From Rummeliibacillus pycnus_A (GTDB lineage: Bacteria; Bacillota; Bacilli; Bacillales_A; Planococcaceae), in NCBI RefSeq assembly GCF_044359855.1, contig NZ_CP132291.1, positions 3,844,001 through 3,908,000 of the forward strand: a stretch of DNA of 64,000 bases. The letters run 5' to 3'. Position 1 is the stretch's first letter; every line of letters starts with the position of its first letter. A program made the position numbers and the translations under genes. A model generated the notes under the pieces. That model did not search any database and was not told the DNA's origin. It worked only from the letters and a program-made list of their open reading frames with translations. Positions 52,684 to 60,853 of this stretch are shown here, one piece after another.

Positions 52684-52809
52684 TTGGCAAATCTGATTCA
52701 AGCTTTAGTATTTTTCAACACTCTTATAGGAAACGCTAAAAAATACCCACGTTTTAAATCTAAAAGTTATTTAATTAGTTGTAACTTTTTCCATGCCTCA
52801 AATGATTAA
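52684..52809 (+). pseudogene. Remnant of IS200/IS605 OrfB (TnpB-like) gene
   Basis: A 41-codon piece reads LANLIQALVFFNTLIGNAKK, YPRFKSKSYL, ISCNFFHASND, stop. The FF...KKYPRFKSK block is the well-known N-terminal signature of OrfB/TnpB proteins, which run about 370 residues. The frame is open upstream for another 19 codons without family likeness. Everything downstream, including the RuvC-like core, is missing. Confidence 0.45.
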
Positions 52810-52885
52810 TATATGAAAATGGAACAGAGGAGCGTGAGATTTTGAGGTAGAATATAAGAAGTTTTACTTGTTTACGAGTTATCAT

Positions 52886-52985
52886 TTTACAAATAAAATA
52901 GTATCCTGTAATATATAGTTAAATCAAATATTTGAACGTAACACATGGAGGAGTCAGTCAATCTGGCACCGCCATGTGTTTTTTT
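52886..52985 (+). ncRNA. Promoter plus terminated leader or small RNA before the NapA-type gene
   Basis: TTTACA (52886-52891) and TAATAT (52909-52914) are 17 bases apart. From about 52921 a transcript would reach ACACATGG (52941-52948) pairing with CCATGTGT (52972-52979), with an inner GTCAG/CTGGC stem, then T7. This strong terminator has no coding gene in front of it on this strand. It lies 50 bases before the antiporter start, so it is an attenuator leader or a 60-70 nt RNA. Confidence 0.5.
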
Positions 52986-53035
52986 GTGTAAAAAGCGCCA
53001 GCGCTGGCTAAATTTAAAAAAGAGGGGGCAATAAT

Positions 53036-54190
53036 TTGTTTATTCTTCAAATTGTAATCATTTTATTCGCAACGAAAATTGCGGGACATATAAGTGTAAG
53101 GCTTGGTCAACCATCCGTTCTAGGGAAAATTATTGTTGGGATTATTTTAGGACCAGCGTTACTGGGCTGGGTACAGGATACGGAAGTACTAAAGGCCTTT
53201 AGTGATATTGGTGTGCTACTCTTAATGTTTCTAGCTGGTCTTGAGACAAATTTGGAAGATTTAAATCGTAATAAAAAAGCTGCATTGCTCGTGGCAGTTG
53301 GTGGCATTATTGTGCCGATTATTTTGGGATACTTTGGATCTGTTTATTTTGGATTGTCTACAGCGGAAAGTATTTTCATTGGATTATTATTATCTGCAAC
53401 ATCTGTCAGCATTTCAGTACAAACATTACGAGAATTAGGTTGGCTAGATAGTAAAGAAGGTGCAACTTTACTTGGAGCGGCTGTATTGGATGACATTATC
53501 GTAGTCGTACTATTAGCTGTTGCGATGAGCTTCTTCGGTGGTTCTGATGTGAGCATTTCGTTATTAATTGTGAAGAAAATTCTATTCTTTGTGGTTATTA
53601 TTTTGGCTTCGAAATGGTTAGTACCGAAATTCTTGCAACTTTTTGCGAAGCTTAAAGTAACTGAAACATTATTAAGTGGTGCATTAATCATTTGTTTTGG
53701 ATTTTCTTATTTTGCGGAGTATTTAGGAATTGCAGGAATTATTGGTGCCTTCGTTGCTGGGATTGCCATTTCTCAAACAAATTTCAAAAAGAATATTGAG
53801 AGTAAGGTTGAACCAATTGCTTACGGTATTTTCGTTCCTATATTCTTTGTTAGTATTGGGTTATCAGTATCATTTAAAGGGATAGGGGATCAATTAGGAC
53901 TTATTCTTGTCTTCTCACTAATTGCAATCCTTTCAAAATTCATTGGATCAGGACTTGGAGCTCGGTTATCTGGATTTAATACGCATTCGTCGATGGGCAT
54001 AGGGGCTGGCATGATTTCTCGCGGGGAAGTAGCTCTAATCATTGCTGCCACGGGACTGGACAATAAATTATTACCGGAAGAATACTACACACCAATGATA
54101 ATTGTTGTCGTAATAACAACAATTGTGACACCACCTCTATTGAAAATGATTTTTGGAAAAGCTACAGCTGAGAATGAACTAAGAAATTAA
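53036..54190 (+). CDS. NapA/GerN-type CPA2 cation:proton antiporter
   Basis: The 384-residue product has about twelve membrane helices. The paired acidic motif AAVLDDIIVVV (near 155) is the ion-binding ND/DD site of NapA-like antiporters, with GQPSVLGKIIVGIILGP at the start and GMISRGEVALIIA near the end, as in GerN and NapA. It should exchange Na+ or K+ for H+. It starts at TTG eight bases after GAGGGGG. A GCCAGCGCTGGC palindrome and a leader terminator precede it, suggesting attenuation. Confidence 0.9.
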   Translation: MFILQIVIILFATKIAGHISVRLGQPSVLGKIIVGIILGPALLGWVQDTEVLKAFSDIGVLLLMFLAGLETNLEDLNRNKKAALLVAVGGIIVPIILGYFGSVYFGLSTAESIFIGLLLSATSVSISVQTLRELGWLDSKEGATLLGAAVLDDIIVVVLLAVAMSFFGGSDVSISLLIVKKILFFVVIILASKWLVPKFLQLFAKLKVTETLLSGALIICFGFSYFAEYLGIAGIIGAFVAGIAISQTNFKKNIESKVEPIAYGIFVPIFFVSIGLSVSFKGIGDQLGLILVFSLIAILSKFIGSGLGARLSGFNTHSSMGIGAGMISRGEVALIIAATGLDNKLLPEEYYTPMIIVVVITTIVTPPLLKMIFGKATAENELRN

Positions 54191-54197
54191 ACATTTA

Positions 54198-54252
54198 AAA
54201 AGAGCTATTCTGAATTGTTTAGTTGTTAGAAACAGTTAGAGTAGCTCTTTTA
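54198..54252 (+). terminator. Terminator after the antiporter gene
   Basis: AAAGAGCTA pairs with TAGCTCTTT at the base of a longer imperfect hairpin, then TT. Confidence 0.75.
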
Positions 54253-54352
54253 ATATATAGTTCTGTAAATGGATACTGTTAATTTTTTTCAAAATACCAA
54301 CATTCTGAATAGATAGTAGAATGAAATGCTCAAATTCATTTCTCAACGATGT

Positions 54353-54912
54353 TTACTGATTTCCCCATTTACTTCGTATTATCTCTGCCTCATCAATCAT
54401 ATGTTTCAATAGCTCTGAAACAGTTGGAATATCATGAATCATACCAGTTATTTGACCGCCAAAGCCAAAAACTTCTTTCTGTATACCAACATAAATCCAA
54501 CGTTTGTTGGCAGCTCCAGAAATATAATCTTTTATTGCTTCATATGAAGGAGTAACTTTTCAACATCTAGTATTTGATTAGCATAGTTACTACGTAAAAC
54601 TCTTGCAGGTGCTCCAATTGAACGTTTAATAACAAGCGTATCAGTCTCTGAACCATCGATTAATGCTTGTTTATATGAGGAGGATGCATGAACACATTCT
54701 TGCGTTGCGATAAATCGTGTCCCCATTTCTATTCCCTCGGCTCCTAAAGCATGCGCAGCCATCCAACCATGACCATCGCCAATTCCTCCAGAAGCAATGA
54801 CAGGAATTTTAACGGCATCTACTACTTGTGGTACGAGAACCATTGTGCCAATATCATCTCGTCCTAAATGGCCACCACCTTCATGTCCAACAACAATAAC
54901 TGCATCAAGCAC
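54353..54912 (-). pseudogene. Broken nitronate monooxygenase gene
   Basis: The longest piece (from 54912) reads DAVIVVGHEGGGHLGRDDIG, VDAVKIPVIASGGIGDGHGW, LGAEGIEMGTRF, the FMN-binding half of a 2-nitropropane dioxygenase. Near 54550 the frame stops, but another frame continues the same protein as TPSYEAIKDYISGAANKRWI, IQKEVFGFGGQITGMIHDIP, to a stop at 54353-54355. A further one-base slip (GGTGCT-T-GATGCA) lies at the front. About 120 N-terminal residues are missing, replaced by repeat sequence. It is not functional. Confidence 0.85.
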
Positions 54913-54949
54913 CTTTCATCGATAGCGACTTCCACACGCTCTTCATATC

Positions 54950-55072
54950 CGATGTGATTCTTTTATGCATCTTTCTTGACTGGAAGGTGGCGAGACCCAT
55001 GGAAAGCGTCCGTCAGTAGCAATACTAATAATATTTCAACTGTATTATTTAACAAAGCCCATAAAAAAGATT
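54950..55072. repeat. Dispersed repeat abutting the broken monooxygenase
   Basis: The right end TTTAACAAAGCCCATAAAA is the mirror image of the left end of the repeat at 38477 (15 of 19 bases). The inside has CTTGACTGGAAGGTGGCGAG and GGAAAGCGTCCGTCAGTAGC, GC-rich relative to its surroundings. It sits where the monooxygenase lost its 5' part. Confidence 0.5.
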
Positions 55073-55157
55073 ATTCAATTTACTTTTTAATCTATTCCCC
55101 CTGAATAAATCCTTTTATTTCCCCATAATGTGTATAGTCAAGATATGGAGGGATTAT

Positions 55158-55880
55158 ATGTATTATGTAGGAGCTGTTGGTTTTATGGCTACAGCAGTAG
55201 GCTTTGGTCTAGGAGGAGTATTAGCTATATTTTTTAAAAAACTTCAACGAAAAATCTCAACAATAAATGCTTTATGTACTGGATTAATATTAGGACTAGT
55301 CTGTTTAGAGATAGCACCTGAAAGTATACATTTAGGAGGAAAGATTGTCTTTATAATTGGAATTCTTTTGGGTATTTTGGGATTTTTTAAAATACATGAA
55401 ATCTCACATAAATTTACAATTTCAACGGAAAGTCTACAAAAGGATCGATTAATTCAAACCGGATTACTATTGGCTATAAGTATTACGATTCATAATTTTC
55501 CACTAGGTATAGCATTTGGAGCAAGTCAGAATGTTGGTATTAGCAAGCCTATCCTTCAAGCTCTTATTCTGCATAATATTCCTGAGGGTATCGCGATGTT
55601 TATTCCACTTTTTTTAGCAGGACTTCGATTTAAAATGTTCTTATTAATTACAAGTATTGTATCTTTACCTGTTGCTTTAGGATCGATAGTAGGAAGCCTA
55701 ATAGGGATGAAATATCCTCTGTTGTGGTCATTTATTATTAGTTTCGCGTTAGGTATTATTGTAATCGTCACTATTAAAGAAATCTTCTTTGAAGCCGTAA
55801 AACACTCTTCATTTGGACATGCTTTATTCTTTGTGGGTGTAGGTATTTTTATAATCTGGGGATATATGACGTTTATTTAG
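55158..55880 (+). CDS. ZIP-family metal transporter
   Basis: The 240-residue product has about eight membrane helices. The ZIP signature helices 4 and 5 are present: SITIHNFPLGIAFG (HNxxxG near 122) and ALILHNIPEGIAMFIP (HNxPEG), the metal-binding pair. Relatives import or export Zn2+, Fe2+ or Mn2+ (ZupT group). The start is the ATG seven bases after GGAGG, not the one 30 bases upstream. No metal-regulator site is obvious. Confidence 0.9.
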   Translation: MYYVGAVGFMATAVGFGLGGVLAIFFKKLQRKISTINALCTGLILGLVCLEIAPESIHLGGKIVFIIGILLGILGFFKIHEISHKFTISTESLQKDRLIQTGLLLAISITIHNFPLGIAFGASQNVGISKPILQALILHNIPEGIAMFIPLFLAGLRFKMFLLITSIVSLPVALGSIVGSLIGMKYPLLWSFIISFALGIIVIVTIKEIFFEAVKHSSFGHALFFVGVGIFIIWGYMTFI

Positions 55881-55903
55881 ATTAAGTTAAAGTAGTTCTA
55901 ATT

Positions 55904-55940
55904 AAAACCAGGACAATTAATTTTGGTGCTGGTTTTCGTC
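55904..55940 (+). terminator. Weak terminator after the ZIP gene
   Basis: AAAACCAG pairs with CTGGTTTT. The loop is long and the T tract broken. Confidence 0.45.
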
Positions 55941-56043
55941 GTTTTTGTTATAATAGGTTTATTAATGAAAAAATTCCAATTATTTAAACAAATGAAACGG
56001 AGTGGTCTTTATTTCGAGGATAAAACTTTGTTTTGAAAAATGA

Positions 56044-56322
56044 ATGATAAATTTACAGTTAAACACTGACAAGCTACAGCTATTTGGCTATATGCTATTT
56101 GTTGAAGCGTTTTTAGCTATTGGAGATTTTAGTTTGTTTCTAGCTTTTCCAGGGCTGTTTTTTTTGCTGATATTCATTAATGTGGTACTTATTTGTAAAA
56201 ATAAATGGTGGTCAAAAGTAGAAAGATTTATTATCACACATAAACGAGCTTTAACACTGGTGTTATGCCTATATTCGTTAACAATCTGTTTGCACCTTAT
56301 TAATATAGCAATTTTTTTATAA
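56044..56322 (+). CDS. Small membrane protein (92 aa)
   Basis: There are three hydrophobic segments (about 13-31, 34-50, 68-91) and a basic loop (KNKWWSKVERFIITHKR). No clear ribosome site precedes the ATG, and no family is recognised. The gene ends two bases before MITE copy 2, so the element may have inserted at its 3' edge. Possibly real. Confidence 0.45.
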   Translation: MINLQLNTDKLQLFGYMLFVEAFLAIGDFSLFLAFPGLFFLLIFINVVLICKNKWWSKVERFIITHKRALTLVLCLYSLTICLHLINIAIFL

Positions 56323-56323
56323 G

Positions 56324-56651
56324 TAAATCAATTTCATAATTCAAAGATTTAATATAGAGCGGAAGATGGCGAGTCCTAGAAAATGCATTCGCATTTTCTT
56401 CGTGCGGTGCGAATTCAAGGGAGCTCATTCAATGTCCTGCGACGAGTAACCGCAGGAGCACTCTTTTAACTGCGACGAGTAACCGCAGGAGCAAAGGCTT
56501 CCGAGGAGGCTCAATGCTCGCCCGCGGAAAGCGCCATCTGGAGTGGCATATTAAATAAATACTGGAAATGAAAACTTATCCGATTTTTGAGTTGTTTATT
56601 TAGAAAATATTCGTATTCTTAAACCGAAAATGGCTTTCTGAACTTGATTCA
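56324..56651. mobile_element. MITE-like element copy 2 (328 bp, inverted relative to copy 1)
   Basis: Read on the minus strand it follows copy 1 from end to end: TGAATCAAGTTC, an AT-rich arm with ACGAATATTTTCTAAATA, then CTCCAGATGGCGCTTTCCGC, CTCCTGCGGTTACTCGTCGC, GCGAATGCATTTT, ACTCGCCATCTTCCGCT, and the end GAATTATGAAATTGATTTA. It lacks about 130 bases of copy 1 and has a duplicated TGCGACGAGTAACCGCAGGA unit. Confidence 0.72.
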
Positions 56652-56678
56652 AGTCTATAATTATAAGGAGAATTTTTT

Positions 56679-57719
56679 ATGGGAAATAGTAGAGTCGCCC
56701 TAAAACGTAAAAGAAAAAAATACAAGGCTTTAAGGTGGATTATTGGAACTAGTATAGTATTACTTTTAGTAACTATTAGTTACGGTGCTTTTGCCTTTTT
56801 TAAAGTGAAAAATGCTTTAGATCATTCAACGGTTAACTTACAACGAGAAAATAATCGTTCTGAGCTTAGGGAAGAGGATGTCACTTTTAGCAAAGATCCT
56901 ATTTCCATAATGCTATTAGGAATTGAAGATTACTCTAGTAAGAAAAAAGATGGTAGAGCAGATACGCAAATCGTACTTACATTAGATCCTAATACAAAGG
57001 AAATGAATATGGTTACCATTCCTAGGGATACTAGAGTGAAAATCGAAAATGCAGGAGAATATACGGGAATACATAAAATAAACTCTGCGTATACCTATGG
57101 TGATATAACTGGGTATGGTGCAGCGAAACTTCAAGTAGAAACAGTAGAAAAATTATTAAATATACCAATTGATCATTTTATTGCGGTTAACTTTGAAGCT
57201 TTTCGCGATGTAGTGGATGCACTTGGCGGTGTTACAATTGATATCAAAGAAGGATTTTGGGAAAAAAATATATATGATCATAATAAGAAAATTAACTTCA
57301 AAAAAGGACAGTCTCACCTTTCTGGAGAAGAGGCTCTCGCTTTTGTAAGAATGAGAAAAAGAAGTGTTGATGTTACTTATTCTCGTGATGAGAGACAAAG
57401 GCAATTTTTGGAGGCAACAATTGATCAAGCAATGACTGCTGGCACCATTTTTAAAGTGGGGCAATTGTCAGATATACTCGGAAAAAATATTGAAACAGAT
57501 TTATCGATGAATGATCTATATGCATTACAAAAGCAATACTCAAAACTAAAAAGCCTTTCAATTAATACAATCGAAATAAAAGGCGCTGATCAAAAAGTTG
57601 ATACAATTGACTATTATATTCCAGAGAAGAAAAGTTTATATGAAGTAAGTAGGACATTACGAAGTGTTCTCAAGTTAGATAAAAGTAAGTTTGTAACAAA
57701 TGCAGATATTGTTCAATAG
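56679..57719 (+). CDS. LytR-CpsA-Psr family cell-wall polymer ligase
   Basis: The 346-residue product has a basic N-terminus and one membrane helix (about 20-43). The LCP domain follows (77-225): LLGIEDYSSKKKDGRADTQIVLTL, MVTIPRDTRVKI (pyrophosphate-binding Arg/Asp), GIHKINSAYTYG, NFEAFRDVVDALGGVTIDI, FVRMRKRS...YSRDERQRQFLEA. LCP enzymes (TagT/U/V) transfer teichoic acids or other polymers from a lipid carrier to peptidoglycan outside the membrane. TAAGGAG precedes the ATG. Confidence 0.93.
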   Translation: MGNSRVALKRKRKKYKALRWIIGTSIVLLLVTISYGAFAFFKVKNALDHSTVNLQRENNRSELREEDVTFSKDPISIMLLGIEDYSSKKKDGRADTQIVLTLDPNTKEMNMVTIPRDTRVKIENAGEYTGIHKINSAYTYGDITGYGAAKLQVETVEKLLNIPIDHFIAVNFEAFRDVVDALGGVTIDIKEGFWEKNIYDHNKKINFKKGQSHLSGEEALAFVRMRKRSVDVTYSRDERQRQFLEATIDQAMTAGTIFKVGQLSDILGKNIETDLSMNDLYALQKQYSKLKSLSINTIEIKGADQKVDTIDYYIPEKKSLYEVSRTLRSVLKLDKSKFVTNADIVQ

Positions 57720-57802
57720 GGTACTCAATTAATCAGTTTAAAAGCTATAAAGTTAGTTAGGAAAAAATAAATCAATTAAATAGGTAGTAATTTAAATCCA
57801 AT

Positions 57803-57843
57803 GTGGGCATGAGTTCGGGATTCTACCGGGCTCATGCCTTTTA
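57803..57843 (+). terminator. Terminator after the LCP gene
   Basis: GGCATGAGTTCGG pairs with CCGGGCTCATGCC, followed by T4. Confidence 0.85.
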
Positions 57844-57851
57844 ACTGATTT

Positions 57852-58091
57852 CTAAGATTCAACTTTTTGTTTTACATAAAAAGATGTCATCAGTTTTTGG
57901 ACTAGCTGCAACTGTCCTTTTGAGGGCATTAAATTAGCTTGTATCAGCTGCAATAACGTAGATTTTTCGGCGCCATTTTTTCCAATAACCCCAATGATTT
58001 CTCCTACTTGAATGGAAGCATTTATGTTTTCAAATAACAGTTGATCCCGAAATTGAAAGCTAATATTATAGAATTTTACAAGTTCCTTCAT
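57852..58091 (-). pseudogene. Truncated VmlR-type resistance ABC-F gene
   Basis: The 79-codon frame reads MKELVKFYNISFQFRDQLLF, ENINASIQVGEIIGVIGKNG, then AEKSTLLQLI: the start of an antibiotic-resistance ABC-F resembling B. subtilis VmlR, which is about 550 residues. Everything after the first Walker A region is missing. Walker A itself reads GKNGAEKST, with Glu for the invariant Gly. GAGAGGG precedes the ATG. The full upstream attenuation leader survives. A deletion against the end of the LCP gene probably removed the rest. Confidence 0.8.
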
Positions 58092-58121
58092 ATATGGTAT
58101 CCCTCTCTTTAAAGGGGGAAT

Positions 58122-58333
58122 AAAAAATCCCCCAAGTTAATTTGGAAGGATTAGTCTAATTTTTTGGTAACATAAATAAGCCATTTAAATAAATAGCTTA
58201 ACTTGTTTATAGAAAATGGGCAGACTAATCCTATTTTTTAGAAATTGAAATAATGGAATTTCAATAGTTAAAAATAAGATTAATTAATCATCGTCCACCC
58301 ATCGTCCCTTCTTTTATGAATGTCACCATTATA
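58122..58333 (-). promoter_or_regulatory. Attenuation leader of the truncated ABC-F gene
   Basis: All on the minus strand: -10 TATAAT (58328-58333); a candidate leader peptide ATG at 58302 (MGGR, stop at 58288); then AGACTAATCC as seen on the plus strand (58222-58231), whose exact complement lies at 58148-58157. That second arm overlaps the 5' arm of a terminator (58142-58152 with 58126-58135, then the T run at 58122-58125). The two structures exclude each other, the layout of ribosome-mediated induction by antibiotics in vmlR-type genes. Confidence 0.65.
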
Positions 58334-58375
58334 CCGTTATTTTACCAATTACCAAAAGAAAAAAGATAAAATGCT

Positions 58376-58475
58376 TTGTCAAATTGGAAAGTACTAGAAT
58401 AATATGTTTAGAAGCAATAACTTTCAAATCAAAATACACAGTCTAGACGTAATACTTTTGTCTAGGCTGTTTTTT
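58376..58475 (+). ncRNA. Candidate small RNA transcription unit
   Basis: TTGTCA (58376-58381), 18 bases, TAATAT (58400-58405), then from about 58412 to a terminator formed by ACAGTCTAGAC (58438-58448) and GTCTAGGCTGT plus T5. There is no ORF in the roughly 65-base transcript. It diverges from the ABC-F leader promoter. Confidence 0.4.
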
Positions 58476-58602
58476 AATTGGACTTTGTACCATATATTAC
58501 TTGTCCAAATCAGAGATTTTGGCCTTATAGTTATTATTATAGTAAACATAAAAATTAAATTCGTTTATTAATAGATAAACACAATTGAAGGGAGAAAAGT
58601 GG

Positions 58603-59691
58603 ATGAAAAGATTTCTTGCATTATTACTAGGAATCTTAATCTGTCTAGGGGGAGCAGGATATTGGCATTATAATGTTTATGCTAATGACAACGTTCCAGC
58701 GATAACAACAGAACAACAATTAAAACAAGAAGTATTAAAGAATCTAGATCAAGTGAAACTGGAGTTTACAATTCCAACGAAGCTTCCAATATACAAATCC
58801 AAAGAAGCAGAAAAAATGTTCAAGGATGTTATTAACGAAATAAGTTCTACCGGGAATTATGGATTCGGTAACCTCACTGGTTATTCATATTATATTACTT
58901 CTAATATGGGATTTATCCAAATAAAAGTAGAAGCTTATTATTTAACAACACAAAAACAAGAACAAGAGATTAATAATAAGGTAAAAGAAATTGTAAAAAA
59001 TAATCATTTGAAACAAATGACTGATTTTGAAAAAGTTTATTTTGTCAATAAATATTTGGCACAACATATTGCATATAGTTCTGATGCAACAGATGGGGGA
59101 CATTCTGCATATGCAGCATTATTTGATCACAAAGCTGTATGTCAAGGATATGCATTAGCTGCTTACCGATTGTTGACAGAAGCAGGTGTTGACACAAGAT
59201 ATATTACCGGGCAAGTTCACGGAGAAAACCATGCGTGGAATAAGGTTAAAGTAGATGGGAAATGGTACAATCTAGATATTACTTGGAATGATCCAATGCC
59301 TGACCGTGGGGATCGATATCGATTAAATTATTTCCTAATTACTGACCAACAATTAGCCAAAGACCATACATGGAACTATCGTTCTGAAAATCCTGCAACA
59401 AGTAAGAAATATGAATTCTTAATGAATGCACAAGCCTTCACAATTGATAAGAATTCAATTTACTATACTATGCCAAATGATTCGCATTTCTATAAATGGA
59501 ATATGAAAACTAATAAGAAAACTGTATTATTCCAAAACTATATGCCACTTAAAAGTATTCAAGTTCATGATAAATGGCTTATTTTAGAAGACTTTAATGG
59601 AGCTACTGCAAAAGTTAAAACAGATGGTACAAATTATACAGGATTTACAGAAACTGTTGTAAATAATTGGGTGAACTCTTTGAAAAATTGA
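58603..59691 (+). CDS. Exported transglutaminase-like protein
   Basis: The product is about 362 residues. The signal peptide or anchor is KRFLALLLGILICLGGAGYW (2-22). The transglutaminase-like core has Cys179 in KAVCQGYALAAYRLL, His near 210 in GENHAWNKVKV, and Asp near 225 in NLDITWNDP, the full Cys-His-Asp triad. The last 100 residues form strand-rich repeats (NSIYYTMPNDSHFYKWN). Secreted members act as peptidases or cross-linkers at the wall. The ATG after AAGGGAG is used rather than the TTG within it. Confidence 0.88.
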   Translation: MKRFLALLLGILICLGGAGYWHYNVYANDNVPAITTEQQLKQEVLKNLDQVKLEFTIPTKLPIYKSKEAEKMFKDVINEISSTGNYGFGNLTGYSYYITSNMGFIQIKVEAYYLTTQKQEQEINNKVKEIVKNNHLKQMTDFEKVYFVNKYLAQHIAYSSDATDGGHSAYAALFDHKAVCQGYALAAYRLLTEAGVDTRYITGQVHGENHAWNKVKVDGKWYNLDITWNDPMPDRGDRYRLNYFLITDQQLAKDHTWNYRSENPATSKKYEFLMNAQAFTIDKNSIYYTMPNDSHFYKWNMKTNKKTVLFQNYMPLKSIQVHDKWLILEDFNGATAKVKTDGTNYTGFTETVVNNWVNSLKN

Positions 59692-59728
59692 ATAACTCGA
59701 ATGACCGTAGCTATTTTAAGTTAAAATG

Positions 59729-59762
59729 CCTTCAGACATTAATTTGTCTGGAGGTTTTTTTG
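59729..59762 (+). terminator. Terminator after the transglutaminase-like gene
   Basis: CCTTCAGACA pairs with TGTCTGGAGG around TTAATT, then T7. Confidence 0.92.
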
Positions 59763-59893
59763 CTATCAAGATGTTGAAAGTGTTAAAGAAATTCTATTTA
59801 TTTTTTAGGGGGAACAATATAAATAGTTAATATTTCGATTATCTATAAATATAGTGGATAATGGAATTACAATGGAAAGGGTGATTGGAGTAA

Positions 59894-60853
59894 ATGATAA
59901 AATTCGAAAATGTATCAAAAAGTTACAAGGACGGAACATTGGCTGTGGATTCTTTAAATCTTGAGATTCAAAAAGGAGAATTTTTTGTGATCATTGGCCC
60001 TAGTGGATGCGGTAAAACAACAACACTTAAAATGATTAATCGTCTAATCCCATTATCTGATGGGACAATCTTAATAAATGACAAAAAAATAAGTGAATAT
60101 GACATCAATGAGTTAAGATGGAATATTGGCTACGTCTTGCAGCAGATTGCTCTTTTTCCACATATGACAATAGAAGAAAATATTTCAGTTGTTCCAGAGC
60201 TTAAAAAATGGAATCGTGAGAAAACACAGCAGAGAGCAAAAGAGCTTTTAGATATGGTTGGCTTAGAACCAGATACATATCTAAATCGTACACCAAGCGA
60301 ACTATCTGGAGGACAACAACAGAGAATAGGTGTCATCCGTGCGTTAGCCGCTGATCCTGATATTGTTTTAATGGATGAGCCATTTAGTGCACTTGATCCG
60401 ATTAGTCGTGAAAAACTTCAAGATGATCTGCTAAGGCTTCAAAAGAATTTAAAGAAAACGATTGTTTTTGTGACGCATGATATACAAGAGGCTCTAAAGC
60501 TGGCTGATAGGATATGTGTGATGAAGGATGGGGAAATTGAACAGTTAGCTACCCCGAATGAGATTATTAAGAATCCTAAAAATAATTTTGTAAGAGGATT
60601 TATAGGTAGTAATAATAAGCATGGATTAAATGAAACACTATATCTGGAGAAAATCATTCAACCACTTAAGTCACAAATGCCTACATGTACTATTTCTGCT
60701 TCAAGTACATTAGATCAAGTTTTAGAGAAATTAATAGATCAAGAACAAGTAGCTATTGAAAAAGATGGTAAAGTAATTGGAATAATAAATAGACAAATTA
60801 TGATCCGATATTTAGCCAACGACCTGCTAGAAGGAGGTAGTGCGCATGAATAG
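59894..60853 (+). CDS. ATPase of an OpuC/EgtU-type ABC importer
   Basis: The 319-residue product has Walker A GPSGCGKTT (about 35-43), Q-loop YVLQQIALFPHMT, signature LSGGQQQR, Walker B IVLMDEPFSALDP and the His switch THD. A C-terminal CBS-like tail (ISASSTLDQVLEKLIDQEQV...GIINRQ) is typical of quaternary-amine transport ATPases. It powers uptake of a betaine, choline or ergothioneine-type substrate. It ends overlapping the permease-binding protein gene by 8 bases. Confidence 0.92.
   Translation: MIKFENVSKSYKDGTLAVDSLNLEIQKGEFFVIIGPSGCGKTTTLKMINRLIPLSDGTILINDKKISEYDINELRWNIGYVLQQIALFPHMTIEENISVVPELKKWNREKTQQRAKELLDMVGLEPDTYLNRTPSELSGGQQQRIGVIRALAADPDIVLMDEPFSALDPISREKLQDDLLRLQKNLKKTIVFVTHDIQEALKLADRICVMKDGEIEQLATPNEIIKNPKNNFVRGFIGSNNKHGLNETLYLEKIIQPLKSQMPTCTISASSTLDQVLEKLIDQEQVAIEKDGKVIGIINRQIMIRYLANDLLEGGSAHE

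Larger units (their letters stand above)
52121..52885. other. Gene-poor AT-rich stretch with repeat and transposase scraps
   Basis: This region holds a MITE end (52308), a 24-base palindrome (52613) and a TnpB-like fragment (52684), listed separately. No intact gene is visible. Confidence 0.5.
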
